64,000 bases of DNA from Planotetraspora silvatica. GTDB taxonomy: Bacteria > Actinomycetota > Actinomycetes > Streptosporangiales > Streptosporangiaceae. This document shows positions 23,385-31,295 of the stretch, piece by piece; the stretch's first letter is position 1, and every line of letters starts with the position of its first letter. The DNA is taken from contig NZ_BOOQ01000032.1 in assembly GCF_016863315.1 (NCBI RefSeq), forward strand, positions 1-64,000, in the 5' to 3' direction. The position numbers were made by a program, and so were the translations under genes. The notes beneath the pieces are model-generated. The model was not told the origin of the DNA. It saw only the letters and a list, made by a program, of their open reading frames with translations, and searched no databases.

Positions 23385-25946
23385 ATGCCCCTTGCCTGGA
23401 ATCCGCTTCGACGTGCCGCGCTGGCCGCGCTGACCGGGACGGCGGTGATGGCCTCGGTGCTGTCCGTCCCCGGTGACGGCTGGGCCGCCGGCCGTATGAC
23501 ACCGGTCTCCGCGGCGGCCGGAGTCGTCGCCCCCGCGGACGCGCCCGGGACCAGGAAGACCGTGAAACTCGCCACGGGTGAGCGGCTGGACGTGATCCCC
23601 CGCTCCGGGTCGAAAGTCCAGATCGCTCCGGCGCAGGGCACGAGCGTCAACCGATACGCGTACGCGTCCACGGGCGGCACATTGACGGTGCAGCCGCTGG
23701 ACCGATCCCGGCCTCTGCAAGCCACGAAGATCGCCACAGGCGTCAGGAGGCCGGTGGCCAAGGCCGCCGCGGCCGCCGCGGCGACCTACCCGGTGAAGTT
23801 CGACATCACGAGCAAGGACTGGGTCTATGGCAAGTCCATCTACATCTGGAACAGCAAGACCTGGGTCTACTACCCCGTAAAGGACGAATACGGGACCCCG
23901 AGAGCGACCGCGAGCCTGCCGGCCGGTGACTACTTCAGCGTGGTCCTCTACGGAGCGTGGGACGAACCGAGCTACATCCTCGTCAAGTCCTTCAAGGTGA
24001 CCACCGCCGGTCTGACGGTCCGGTTCCAGGAGAGCACGGCCAAGGAGACGGCCATCCAGGTCGACGACCCCACCGCCCGCCGGTACACCTCGGCCGTGTG
24101 GCTGACGTTGCCGAACGGCGACATCGCGGGTTTCGCCGGAGGCGGGTCCGCGAACCTCTACGTGACCCCCTTCTCCCATGCCGGCGTGCGTCTCCGCTTG
24201 GGCGACGTTCTGGTGAAGCAGGGCACGTCGGCGTCCATGGCCACTCCGTACATCTACAACCTGTACCGCGAGTATGCGGGAACCGTTCCCAGCTCGCCGG
24301 TGACCCACGTGCGATCGAGCTCGCTCGCGAAGACCCTCACCTGGGTGCGTTCTCAGGGCAACGGCAGCATCGGGTCACTCGACTCCGCACCGATCACCAG
24401 CGACTGGACCCTCCCCTCCCTCATGGCCCCGGTGAAGACGGGCAGGTCCGTCACCCAGTACTTCACCCCCAGAGTGACTTTCCTCCGCGACCTGATCTAC
24501 GGCCAGAGCTACAACCACCGCCTGGAGCTCCCGATGCTGACGGCGCCTGCGGGCACCGTACCCGGAGAGACACTGGGCGTCGCGCCGTTCGCGCCGCGCC
24601 GGATCCCGCACGGCAGCTCTCAGCGCACCGCGACGAAGATGTACGTGTACGAGCCGTACGCGTTCACCGACGCCAGGGGCAACACCGGATTCGACTCCAG
24701 GGCGAAGGTGGCCTACCGCCTGACCTCGAACGGACGGACCATCGCCGCTGCCGACAACCTGACCTCATATGACGGACTGACGGCCGACGTGACCGCGGAC
24801 CGAGCGGAATACGAACTCGATCACACCGTCACCCGGACGGTTCCCTACTCCCGGCTCTCCACCCGGATCGAGAGCGAGTGGAAGTTCAGCTCCGCCACCC
24901 ACTACGCGGGCTACGAGGATCTCCCCCTCGTCGACGTCGACTTCACCCTGTCGGGAATCAACGCGAGCAACACCGCGACGTCCTCCACGCCTGTCCGCGT
25001 CACCGCGGCGGCCGCCACACGAACCCTCCTCGCGGCGACGGACACCGTCACCGGACTGGAGTACTCGACGGACGACGGCGCCCACTGGACGGCGCTGCCG
25101 GTGTCCGGCTCGAAGGCGAGCGTCTCGGCCGAGATCAAGGTTCCGTCGACCGCCTCCTTCGTCTCCCTGCGCGCCTCGGCCAAGGACGACAACGGCACGA
25201 GCCTCAGGCGCACCGTCATCCGGGCGTTCGCCGGCCCGAAGCAGCAGGGCGACCGGACGGTCGGCAAGACGAAGATCACCAATGTGACGGTCAACGGCGG
25301 CAAGCCCATCCGGTTCGACGCCTCGGGAAGCAGCACGATCAAGGCCCGGTTCACCGCCACCGACCCGTCCGGGATCATCGACGGCGACCTGTACCTCTAC
25401 CACGGCTCCTACAACACGCCTGACGGCGTGGTGATGGACGGAAACCCCGCCACCTGCACCAAGGCGTCCGTCTGGACCTCCGTCTGCGAGGTGACGTTCC
25501 TCATCGACGCGCGGGACGCCCTCGGCAGGAACGCGCTGGCCGGTCCGTGGAAGGTGGCCGCCTGGGCGAACGCGGCCGACAAGAAGAGCTACGCCGACCT
25601 GCATGCGGCGGCCACCGTTTCGATCGTGGGCCTGTCCAGGCTGACCGCCGACGCCACGCCGGAACCGGTCCGCAAGGGCAAGGCCCTCACGGTCACGGGC
25701 AAGCTCACGCGGGCGAACTGGCAGACCGGGACCTACACGGGGTACGCCGGCCAGTCGGTGAATCTGCAGTTCCGCAAGTCGGGAACCAGCGCATACGTGA
25801 CCAAGAAGACGGTGAAGACCGACGCCTCGGGCAATCTGAGGACCACCATCACCGCCTCGGCGAACGGCTTCTGGCGCTACGTCTTCGCGGGCAGTTCGAC
25901 GACGGTCGCGGTCACCAGCGCGGCCGACGGCGTCGTCGTGCACTGA
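23385..25946 (+). CDS. large secreted protein with Ig-like repeats
   Basis: 853 residues. A signal peptide (RRAALAALTGTAVMASVLSV...WA) is followed by a segment KTVKLATGERLDVIPRSGSK and QPLDRS, which resembles the N-terminal prodomain region of secreted subtilisin-type proteases of actinomycetes. No Asp/His/Ser catalytic motifs follow. The rest is beta-rich, with several Ig-like or bacterial-repeat segments (ASLPAGDYFSVVLYGAWDEP, LEYSTDDGAHWTALPVSGSK, and LTVTGKLTRANWQTGTYTGY near the end). It is probably an extracellular or wall-associated protein of unknown function. ATG 23385 has GGAG 11 bases upstream. Confidence 0.75.
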   Translation: MPLAWNPLRRAALAALTGTAVMASVLSVPGDGWAAGRMTPVSAAAGVVAPADAPGTRKTVKLATGERLDVIPRSGSKVQIAPAQGTSVNRYAYASTGGTLTVQPLDRSRPLQATKIATGVRRPVAKAAAAAAATYPVKFDITSKDWVYGKSIYIWNSKTWVYYPVKDEYGTPRATASLPAGDYFSVVLYGAWDEPSYILVKSFKVTTAGLTVRFQESTAKETAIQVDDPTARRYTSAVWLTLPNGDIAGFAGGGSANLYVTPFSHAGVRLRLGDVLVKQGTSASMATPYIYNLYREYAGTVPSSPVTHVRSSSLAKTLTWVRSQGNGSIGSLDSAPITSDWTLPSLMAPVKTGRSVTQYFTPRVTFLRDLIYGQSYNHRLELPMLTAPAGTVPGETLGVAPFAPRRIPHGSSQRTATKMYVYEPYAFTDARGNTGFDSRAKVAYRLTSNGRTIAAADNLTSYDGLTADVTADRAEYELDHTVTRTVPYSRLSTRIESEWKFSSATHYAGYEDLPLVDVDFTLSGINASNTATSSTPVRVTAAAATRTLLAATDTVTGLEYSTDDGAHWTALPVSGSKASVSAEIKVPSTASFVSLRASAKDDNGTSLRRTVIRAFAGPKQQGDRTVGKTKITNVTVNGGKPIRFDASGSSTIKARFTATDPSGIIDGDLYLYHGSYNTPDGVVMDGNPATCTKASVWTSVCEVTFLIDARDALGRNALAGPWKVAAWANAADKKSYADLHAAATVSIVGLSRLTADATPEPVRKGKALTVTGKLTRANWQTGTYTGYAGQSVNLQFRKSGTSAYVTKKTVKTDASGNLRTTITASANGFWRYVFAGSSTTVAVTSAADGVVVH

Positions 25947-25998
25947 CCGCTCCATCGGCGACGACCGCCTCGTACGCAGGAGTGGACCGGCCTCCGGA

Positions 25999-26226
25999 CT
26001 ACTCCTGCGGCCGGTTCTCCATCACCCCGGCGTCGCGGCCGACGGACCTGACGGCCGCCTCGATCCGCGTGCCCACACCGATGATCGCGAAGACGACGCA
26101 GGCCAGAACCGACCATGTCTCGGCAGCGAGGGCATTCAACGGAAGAAGTGCCAATGAGGCCGTGAGGGCGGTATTTCCTATCGCCCTCACGTTCCCCGCT
26201 TCGGTCATGCCATTGCGAGTCGACAT
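25999..26226 (-). CDS. small two-span membrane protein
   Basis: 75 residues from ATG 26226. Two hydrophobic stretches (AIGNTALTASLALLPLNALA and VLACVVFAIIGVGTRIEAAV) are joined by AETWS; the C-terminus is polar (VGRDAGVMENRPQE). It is separated by 67 bases from the protease gene upstream on the same strand and may be co-transcribed with it. No family is recognised. Confidence 0.55.
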   Translation of the reverse strand: MSTRNGMTEAGNVRAIGNTALTASLALLPLNALAAETWSVLACVVFAIIGVGTRIEAAVRSVGRDAGVMENRPQE

Positions 26227-26293
26227 GGAATTCAGTGTAGATCAACAGGCCGGATGACTATTTCTTCGCCCAGCCAGTGAAACAGGCCCCGAT

Positions 26294-27064
26294 TCAGGGA
26301 AGCGTGACGTATTTCCCGAGGAAATCACGGGCCGACGCGGTGTCCAGGCGATAGTCGAAGTTGGTCGACTTGCACGCGTCGTCGTCTCCGCTGATCGTCG
26401 TGGCCACGAGCAGATGGGAGCCGGCCCCGCCCAAGAAGTTCGGGCCGCCCGAGTCGCCGAAGCACGTGCTGCCGTCGACGGTGGACTTCAGCGACAACTG
26501 GAGCCACCTGCCGGTGAGCTTCTTGAAGGAGATCGACGCCAGGTTGCGGGTGTCGGTGTAGGTGAACCGGCTTCCGTGCTTGCCCTTGGTCGGGGCCAGC
26601 GAGCCGTACCCGACCGGGGTGAACCGCGTGGTCGCGAGCCCGTCGGTCTTCAGCCGATCGAGCAGACCGGCCTCCGGCAAAGTGGCGGGCTTGATTCCGG
26701 AGATGGGCGCACCGAAGATCACGACCGCCATGTCGAAGGGGTCGGCCTTGACGTTGAACCGCGGGTCGGCCACGAAACGGCCGGTGTAGACCGGGTCACC
26801 CTGCCGGTAATGACTGGAGAAGGTGACCCGCGCCGTCTTCTGGCCCTTTTCCCCGCAGTGCGCGGCGGTGAGGAAGACGGTCGGAGAGATGAGCGTGCCG
26901 GTGCAGTCGGCCCAGGTGCCGTCGCCGTGGGCCTTTCCCGCGAGCAGGGCGCCCACCTCCGGGTGGCCGGCTCCGTCTGCCGAGCCGTTGGTGATGGCCC
27001 ACGCGGGCGAGGCGACGACGGTCATCAGGGCGGCAAGAATCACCACAAAGGGGACAAAGCGCAT
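26294..27064 (-). CDS. secreted trypsin-like serine protease (S1 family)
   Basis: 256 residues. The signal peptide ends ASPAWA at ~23, and the mature chain begins I-T-N-G, resembling the IVGG activation end, so no further propeptide is needed. The triad is His69 in TAAHC, Asp111 in FDMAVV and Ser205 in GDSGGP. Cys residues at ~54/70 and ~201/231 would form disulfides. Substrate specificity is uncertain: the S1 position six residues before the Ser is Ser/Thr-like, not Asp. It is expressed alone or with the small membrane gene downstream. Confidence 0.93.
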   Translation of the reverse strand: MRFVPFVVILAALMTVVASPAWAITNGSADGAGHPEVGALLAGKAHGDGTWADCTGTLISPTVFLTAAHCGEKGQKTARVTFSSHYRQGDPVYTGRFVADPRFNVKADPFDMAVVIFGAPISGIKPATLPEAGLLDRLKTDGLATTRFTPVGYGSLAPTKGKHGSRFTYTDTRNLASISFKKLTGRWLQLSLKSTVDGSTCFGDSGGPNFLGGAGSHLLVATTISGDDDACKSTNFDYRLDTASARDFLGKYVTLP

Positions 27065-27131
27065 TCAGGAACTGTAAGCGCCCAGCCGTCGATTTAACAC
27101 AAAGCGGACAAAAGATCTACGCGAGATGTCA

Positions 27132-27173
27132 AAGGGCCCCGCATCGCGGATCACTCCGCCATGCGGGGCCCTT
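27132..27173 (-). terminator. 13-bp perfect hairpin terminator
   Basis: AAGGGCCCCGCAT (27132-27144) pairs perfectly with ATGCGGGGCCCTT (27161-27173) around a 16-base loop. On the minus strand it follows the His-rich peptide gene and is trailed by TTTGACAT. It separates that gene from the protease promoter. Confidence 0.75.
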
Positions 27174-27223
27174 CGAACCTGCGGGCATCGGCGACGCCGG
27201 CGCCCGTCCGCTACATCAGCGGA

Positions 27224-27532
27224 TCACCGGAAGTTGTGCTCGTACCGGTGGTGACGGTGGTGCCGGTGGTCGCGCTCGTACCGGTGGTGACGGTTGTGGT
27301 AGCGGTGGTGGCGGTGGTCTCTGTTGTAGCGGTGATGACGGCGGTGGTCAGGGTCCGGAGGAGTCTTCACCAGGTTCGGGGTGTTCGTCGACGTCGTCAC
27401 ATCCTGAGCGGTGCCGACCACCGTCTTCGGGGTGTGCTGCGCGGTCGACGCTACGGCCGCCGGCCCGGGCCCGAAGGCCAGGCCTGCCAGGAGTACGGCA
27501 CCGAGCGGGAGTGATAGTCGCTTGCCGAGCAT
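27224..27532 (-). CDS. secreted histidine-rich small protein
   Basis: 102 residues. The start at ATG 27532 has GAGGAGA 7 bases upstream. A signal peptide (LGKRLSLPLGAVLLAGLAFG...AVAS) is followed by a Thr/Asn-rich linker (TTSTNTPNLVKTPPDP) and a tail of ~41 residues made of His, Arg, Tyr, Asp and Asn, with 15 His arranged as HHR[YD]-like repeats. Such tails bind Zn, Cu or Ni, or nucleic acid or membranes. No family is recognised. A strong terminator follows the gene. Confidence 0.7.
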   Translation of the reverse strand: MLGKRLSLPLGAVLLAGLAFGPGPAAVASTAQHTPKTVVGTAQDVTTSTNTPNLVKTPPDPDHRRHHRYNRDHRHHRYHNRHHRYERDHRHHRHHRYEHNFR

Positions 27533-27939
27533 AAGCGTCTCCTCTCCGATTCGCATTCGCGCGAGGCGATTGCGATGTCACCTCCATCGTTGGCGGCGAT
27601 GACAGAGCGCGTCTAGATGGGTTGACTCATACCGAGGAGAAGAGACCGGCATTCCATTCCAGCACGTGAGGATGCGTTTCCCCGCCCGACGACGGCGCAG
27701 AGCGCGTAATTGCCCCGGCTCTACTGATGGGATACATCCGGCGGATCGATGTTCGGGCGCGGAAACGGCGAGCCGGATTTCTCACGCGCGAATACCCCGT
27801 CACCGCCCGCCGGAAACAACCGGGGATCATCGATCGCGGAAGCTCAGGCCTCGCTCCGCGAGCGCACCGTGAAGGGCGGCCATCGCGTCCTCCGCATCCT
27901 GTTGATCATCAATTGATCTCGTCTGTCAGACTACGGCGC

Positions 27940-29292
27940 GTGGAATTTCGTGTGCTTGGTCCTCTCGAAATCACGCACAACGGGCGGACCGTCGCCCCTT
28001 CCGCCGCCAAGGACCGCGCGTTCCTCGGCGAACTGCTCGCCCACCCCGGGCGGCTCGTCACCACCGACCACCTCGCCGACGCGCTCTGGCCGGACCGCCT
28101 GCCCGCCGACCCGGCGAACGCCGTACAGGTGCGGGCCTCGCGACTGCGGGCCACGCTGCGGTCGCTGACCGGCCAAGGGGACGGGGGCGGCGTCCTGCGG
28201 ACGCGATCAGGCGGGTACGCGCTGGACCTCGGCCAGTCGACCACCGACCTGGCCTGCTTCGAGGAGGCGGTACGCCGGGCGGAGGACGAGCCCGCGCTCG
28301 CCGGCACGACACTGGCGGAAGGGCTGGCCCTGTGGCGTGGGGCGCCCTTCTCCGACGTGCCGTCCACCCCCTGCGTGCGCCTGCAGGTGGCGCGTTCCGA
28401 GGAGTTACGCCTGAGCGCCGTCGAGTCCTACGCGGACCTCTGCCTCGCCGCGGGGGCGCCGCCCGCCTCGCTGGTGGCCGACCTGGCCGAGCAGGCCGCG
28501 CGCAACCCCCTGCGCGAGCCGCTCCAGCATCGCCTGATGCGCGCACTGCACCTGTCGGGCAGGCCGGCCGAGGCCCTGACCGTCTACGACGACCTGCGAA
28601 CCACCCTCGCCGACGAACTCGGCACCGACCCCCACTCCGACCTGCGCCGCCTCCACCGGGAGATCCTCGCCGAAGTGCCCGCGCCGGCCGGCGCCCCGGC
28701 CACCTCGCAGGGCGCCGCGGAACCGGCCGACGCCCCGCCGACTCCACGGCACACCGCGGAACCGGCCGAGTCCCCGAGCGAGGCCGGTCCGGCCAAGGTC
28801 CACGGCCGGTCGCGCCGAATGCTGGTCCTGGCGGCCGCCGGGCTCGCCGTCACCGCGGGAATGTGCGGAGCGGTCGTGACCCGGCTGTCCGAGCCCCCCG
28901 TCGTGGTCATGCCCGATGATCTACGGCCGATCCCGGGCGACGACTCCCGGCTGGACGCGGACGTCACCTATCCGGACGGGACGAAGGTGCGGGAGGGCGC
29001 GCGGTTCGAGAAGGTGTGGCAGCTCACCAACAGCGGCAGCGTGTTCTGGCACGACCGCTATCTGGACAGGCAACTGCCGTGGGACGGGTCCGACGTGTGC
29101 CACTCACCACGCCGCGTGCGGATCCCGGACACCCAGCCCGGCCAGTCCGTGCTCGTCCGGGTCCCGGTGGTGGCGCCCAACCTGCGCGTCCACTGCAAGG
29201 TCTTCTGGAAGATGGTCGACGATCGCGGCATCCCTTACTTGCCGCAGCTGAGGGGCATCTTCTTCGACGTACAAGTGGTCCCTGACCTGTGA
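27940..29292 (+). CDS. SARP/AfsR-type BTAD regulator with membrane span and external NBR1-like Ig domain
   Basis: 450 residues. An OmpR-like winged helix (FRVLGPLEITHNGRTVAPSA...AVQVRASRLRATLRSL) spans ~1-90, then a bacterial transcriptional activation domain (LACFEEAVRRAEDEPAL... LYVYDDLR-type TPRs) to ~245. A Pro/Ala/Glu-rich linker and one membrane helix (MLVLAAAGLAVTAGMCGAVV, ~290-310) follow. The C-terminal ~105 residues match the NBR1 Ig-like domain, with spaced Trp (FEKVWQLTNSGSVFWHDRYL). GTG 27940 is the start that begins the family alignment. It may sense an extracytoplasmic signal directly; target genes could be the secreted pair downstream. Confidence 0.88.
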   Translation: MEFRVLGPLEITHNGRTVAPSAAKDRAFLGELLAHPGRLVTTDHLADALWPDRLPADPANAVQVRASRLRATLRSLTGQGDGGGVLRTRSGGYALDLGQSTTDLACFEEAVRRAEDEPALAGTTLAEGLALWRGAPFSDVPSTPCVRLQVARSEELRLSAVESYADLCLAAGAPPASLVADLAEQAARNPLREPLQHRLMRALHLSGRPAEALTVYDDLRTTLADELGTDPHSDLRRLHREILAEVPAPAGAPATSQGAAEPADAPPTPRHTAEPAESPSEAGPAKVHGRSRRMLVLAAAGLAVTAGMCGAVVTRLSEPPVVVMPDDLRPIPGDDSRLDADVTYPDGTKVREGARFEKVWQLTNSGSVFWHDRYLDRQLPWDGSDVCHSPRRVRIPDTQPGQSVLVRVPVVAPNLRVHCKVFWKMVDDRGIPYLPQLRGIFFDVQVVPDL

Positions 29293-29401
29293 CTTCGCTT
29301 GTAAGGCCCGGCCGTACAGGGAGAGTGCAGGGGTCCCCGGCACGCTGACGGGCAGCCGCCGCCGCAGTGAGGCGGCGCTGTCAATCGAAAGGGATCGCAA
29401 C

Positions 29402-29854
29402 GTGGAGAGAAGACTCGCGAAGGCCGCCGGGGCCGGGATCATCGCCCTGCCCCTGGTGTTGGGGCTGAGCGGGCCGGCGCACGCCGAGACCAACCCCTCG
29501 TGCTCGAGCGTGACCCAGATCGGCACGACCGCCTACGTCACCACGGGCGGCCAGACGTTCGCCTCGGTCAAGCAGTTCAAGGGCTGCAACAAGAACTGGG
29601 CCTACCTGTACGTCTGGGAGGGTTACCGCAGCAGCCACAGCTCGTGGCACGCCTGCACCACGATCGCGACGACGACGGCGGCCGGCGCGGGCAACCACGT
29701 CCAGGACGTGCGCTGCAACAGCGGCAAGTTCACCGAGCTGTGGTCGTCGGGCGCCGCCACCTTGTCGGACTGCACCGTGGCCGTCGGCTGGATCGGCTAC
29801 GGGCCGCTCCCCGAGACCGGTGAGCCCCTCGGCCGTACGAGCGTCCGATGCTGA
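29402..29854 (+). CDS. small secreted protein, Cys-rich
   Basis: 150 residues. The signal peptide (AKAAGAGIIALPLVLGLSGP, cleaved after AHA) leaves a mature domain with six Cys (CSSV, GCNK, HACTT, RCNS, DCTV, VRC-end) and aromatic strands (WAYLYVWEGYRSSHSSWHAC). Three disulfides are likely. GTG 29402 has AAAGGGA 10 bases upstream. Its stop overlaps the next start (ATGCTGA), so the two secreted proteins are made together. The function is unknown. Confidence 0.75.
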   Translation: MERRLAKAAGAGIIALPLVLGLSGPAHAETNPSCSSVTQIGTTAYVTTGGQTFASVKQFKGCNKNWAYLYVWEGYRSSHSSWHACTTIATTTAAGAGNHVQDVRCNSGKFTELWSSGAATLSDCTVAVGWIGYGPLPETGEPLGRTSVRC

Positions 29855-30333
29855 GCCTGAAGATCCCTGCCGTGAGGATGCCTGCCATGAGGATGTCTGC
29901 TCGCCGCGCCGTCACCGGGGCCGCCGCGGTGCTCGCCCTGACCGTGACGCCCGCGCTGATCAGCACACCCGCGTCCGCCGCCACGGCGAGCTGCGGATCC
30001 GGTTACGCGTTCCTGGACTCCTATCCGATCAAGGGACTGGACAGCAGCCGCACCGGAGGCTACGTCTCGCTGTACTACAACAGCTCGACGGGCAAGAACT
30101 GCGCCATCGCCAAGCCGATCGCCTCCTGGTCGGGGCTGGTCAACCATCTCGACGTGCAGCTGTCGACGAGGACCTACCCCGGGTTCGTCGACGACGGCCT
30201 CGACCAGAACTACCACCAATGGGCGGGCCCGATCTACATCCCGGCCCGCGGTGAGTGCGTCGACGTGGGCGGTTACTTCGACTACGGCGGCGAGCGCTTC
30301 GCCGGTCACGGCTACCAGGTCCACTGCGGCTGA
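29848..30333 (+). CDS. small secreted protein, coupled to the preceding one
   Basis: 161 residues. A long basic N-region with repeated AVRMPAMRMSARRAV precedes the signal core (GAAAVLALTVTPALISTPAS AA). The mature part (~120 residues) has four Cys and resembles small Streptomyces secreted proteins with a SLYYNSSTGKNCAI and GGYFDYGGERFAGHGYQVHC ending. Start ATG 29848 overlaps the previous gene by 7 bases; ATG 29878 and 29887 are internal alternatives that leave a shorter signal peptide. The function is unknown. Confidence 0.75.
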   Translation: MLSLKIPAVRMPAMRMSARRAVTGAAAVLALTVTPALISTPASAATASCGSGYAFLDSYPIKGLDSSRTGGYVSLYYNSSTGKNCAIAKPIASWSGLVNHLDVQLSTRTYPGFVDDGLDQNYHQWAGPIYIPARGECVDVGGYFDYGGERFAGHGYQVHCG

Positions 30334-30340
30334 CATGCGT

Positions 30341-30369
30341 CCGGCCCGTCTTCCGAGAAGGCGGGCCGG
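30341..30369 (+). terminator. hairpin terminator after the secreted pair
   Basis: CCGGCCCG (30341-30348) pairs with CGGGCCGG (30362-30369), with an inner CTT/AAG extension. It lies 8 bases past the stop codon and between converging genes, so it may serve both. Confidence 0.6.
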
Positions 30370-30371
30370 CT

Positions 30372-30893
30372 TCATTCCCGGCCGGTCACCCCGCGGGCGC
30401 GCCTTCCGGGGCCGCCTCCGGTCCGGGCCGGCTGATCTCCCCGAGCCGGCTGATCTCCCCGGGCCACGGGCCCGGCGTCGGGCGCCGGCGCCGCGTAATC
30501 CGCGACGGACGGCCAGCGAACGGTGAGCACCACCGACTCCTCTTCCGCGTGCCACGAGTGATCGACGCCATGACCCCAGACGATGTAGTCGCCCTGCTCG
30601 GCGAGCACCACGCTGCGTCCCGGCAACTCCACCCGGAACCGGCCGCTGATCAGTATCAACAGCGCCGTGCGGTGCTCGCCCGTCACCCACTGGGCGCGCT
30701 CGTCCCCACGCGGGTGCACGCCCCACTTGATCTCGACGTCCTCGCTGTGCCGCACGTCGCCCAGCGGCTTGAAGTGCCCCAGCAGCCAGCCGCGGTCACC
30801 GGCCGCGTCCACGTCCGCGCGGCCCACGTACACGTTCGTCAACGCCGCGTCATCCGCCACCACGTTCTCCGCCACGAGCGGCGACGCTAGCAC
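30372..30893 (-). CDS. cupin-domain protein
   Basis: 173 residues. The core fits a small cupin: VEIKWGVHPRGDERAQWVTG, LLILISGRFRVELPGRSVVL, AEQGDYIVWGHGVDHSWHAE. Conserved His positions occur in the first and second cupin motifs, although motif 1 is weak. The C-terminal ~40 residues are disordered and contain a tandem GDQPAR repeat, encoded by two 15-bp DNA repeats near 30429-30458. GTG 30893 is used as start; GTG 30875 is possible. The substrate is unknown. Confidence 0.7.
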   Translation of the reverse strand: MLASPLVAENVVADDAALTNVYVGRADVDAAGDRGWLLGHFKPLGDVRHSEDVEIKWGVHPRGDERAQWVTGEHRTALLILISGRFRVELPGRSVVLAEQGDYIVWGHGVDHSWHAEEESVVLTVRWPSVADYAAPAPDAGPVARGDQPARGDQPARTGGGPGRRARGVTGRE

Positions 30894-30961
30894 GGCGTCC
30901 GTACGGCCCGGCGCGACCGATCAGGCGAGGGCGCCGCCCGTGAGCCGGTCGTGAGGGAGCT

Positions 30962-31210
30962 TTACCGGCGCAGCTCCGGCGGCTCGTTGTCGAGGCCGAT
31001 GTCGGTCTCCAGGTCGTAACCGACCGGCGTCTGCTGTGCGGTCGGATGCCCGATGTCGGTTTCGAGGTCGAAGCCCGCCTGCTCCGCCGCCTCGGCGAGC
31101 GCCTCCTCCTCGTGACGGCGCACGGCGCGGTCGTGATGCTCGCCGATCAACTCGGACAGGCCGTGGAGAGGTCCATGGTGGTGCTCATGCTGCGCCTCGG
31201 GGTCACTCAT
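30962..31210 (-). CDS. small acidic protein with repeated G-aromatic-DLETDIG motif
   Basis: 82 residues from ATG 31210. A His-rich N-terminus (EAQHEHHHGPLHGLSELIGE) leads into a charged helix (HHDRAVRRHEEEALAEAAEQ) and a C-terminal part where GFDLETDIG and GYDLETDIG occur 20 residues apart, each followed by a short linker. The helical leader plus repeated acidic/Thr core recalls precursor peptides of post-translationally modified products, but no modifying enzyme is adjacent. It could equally be a metal-binding or structural peptide. Confidence 0.6.
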   Translation of the reverse strand: MSDPEAQHEHHHGPLHGLSELIGEHHDRAVRRHEEEALAEAAEQAGFDLETDIGHPTAQQTPVGYDLETDIGLDNEPPELRR

Positions 31211-31295
31211 GACCGCCATCGTGAACAGCCTGGAGTCCCAGGACAACCAACGTGAAATGAAGTTCCGGGATCGGAGTGATGTCAGCGGCGACCGC

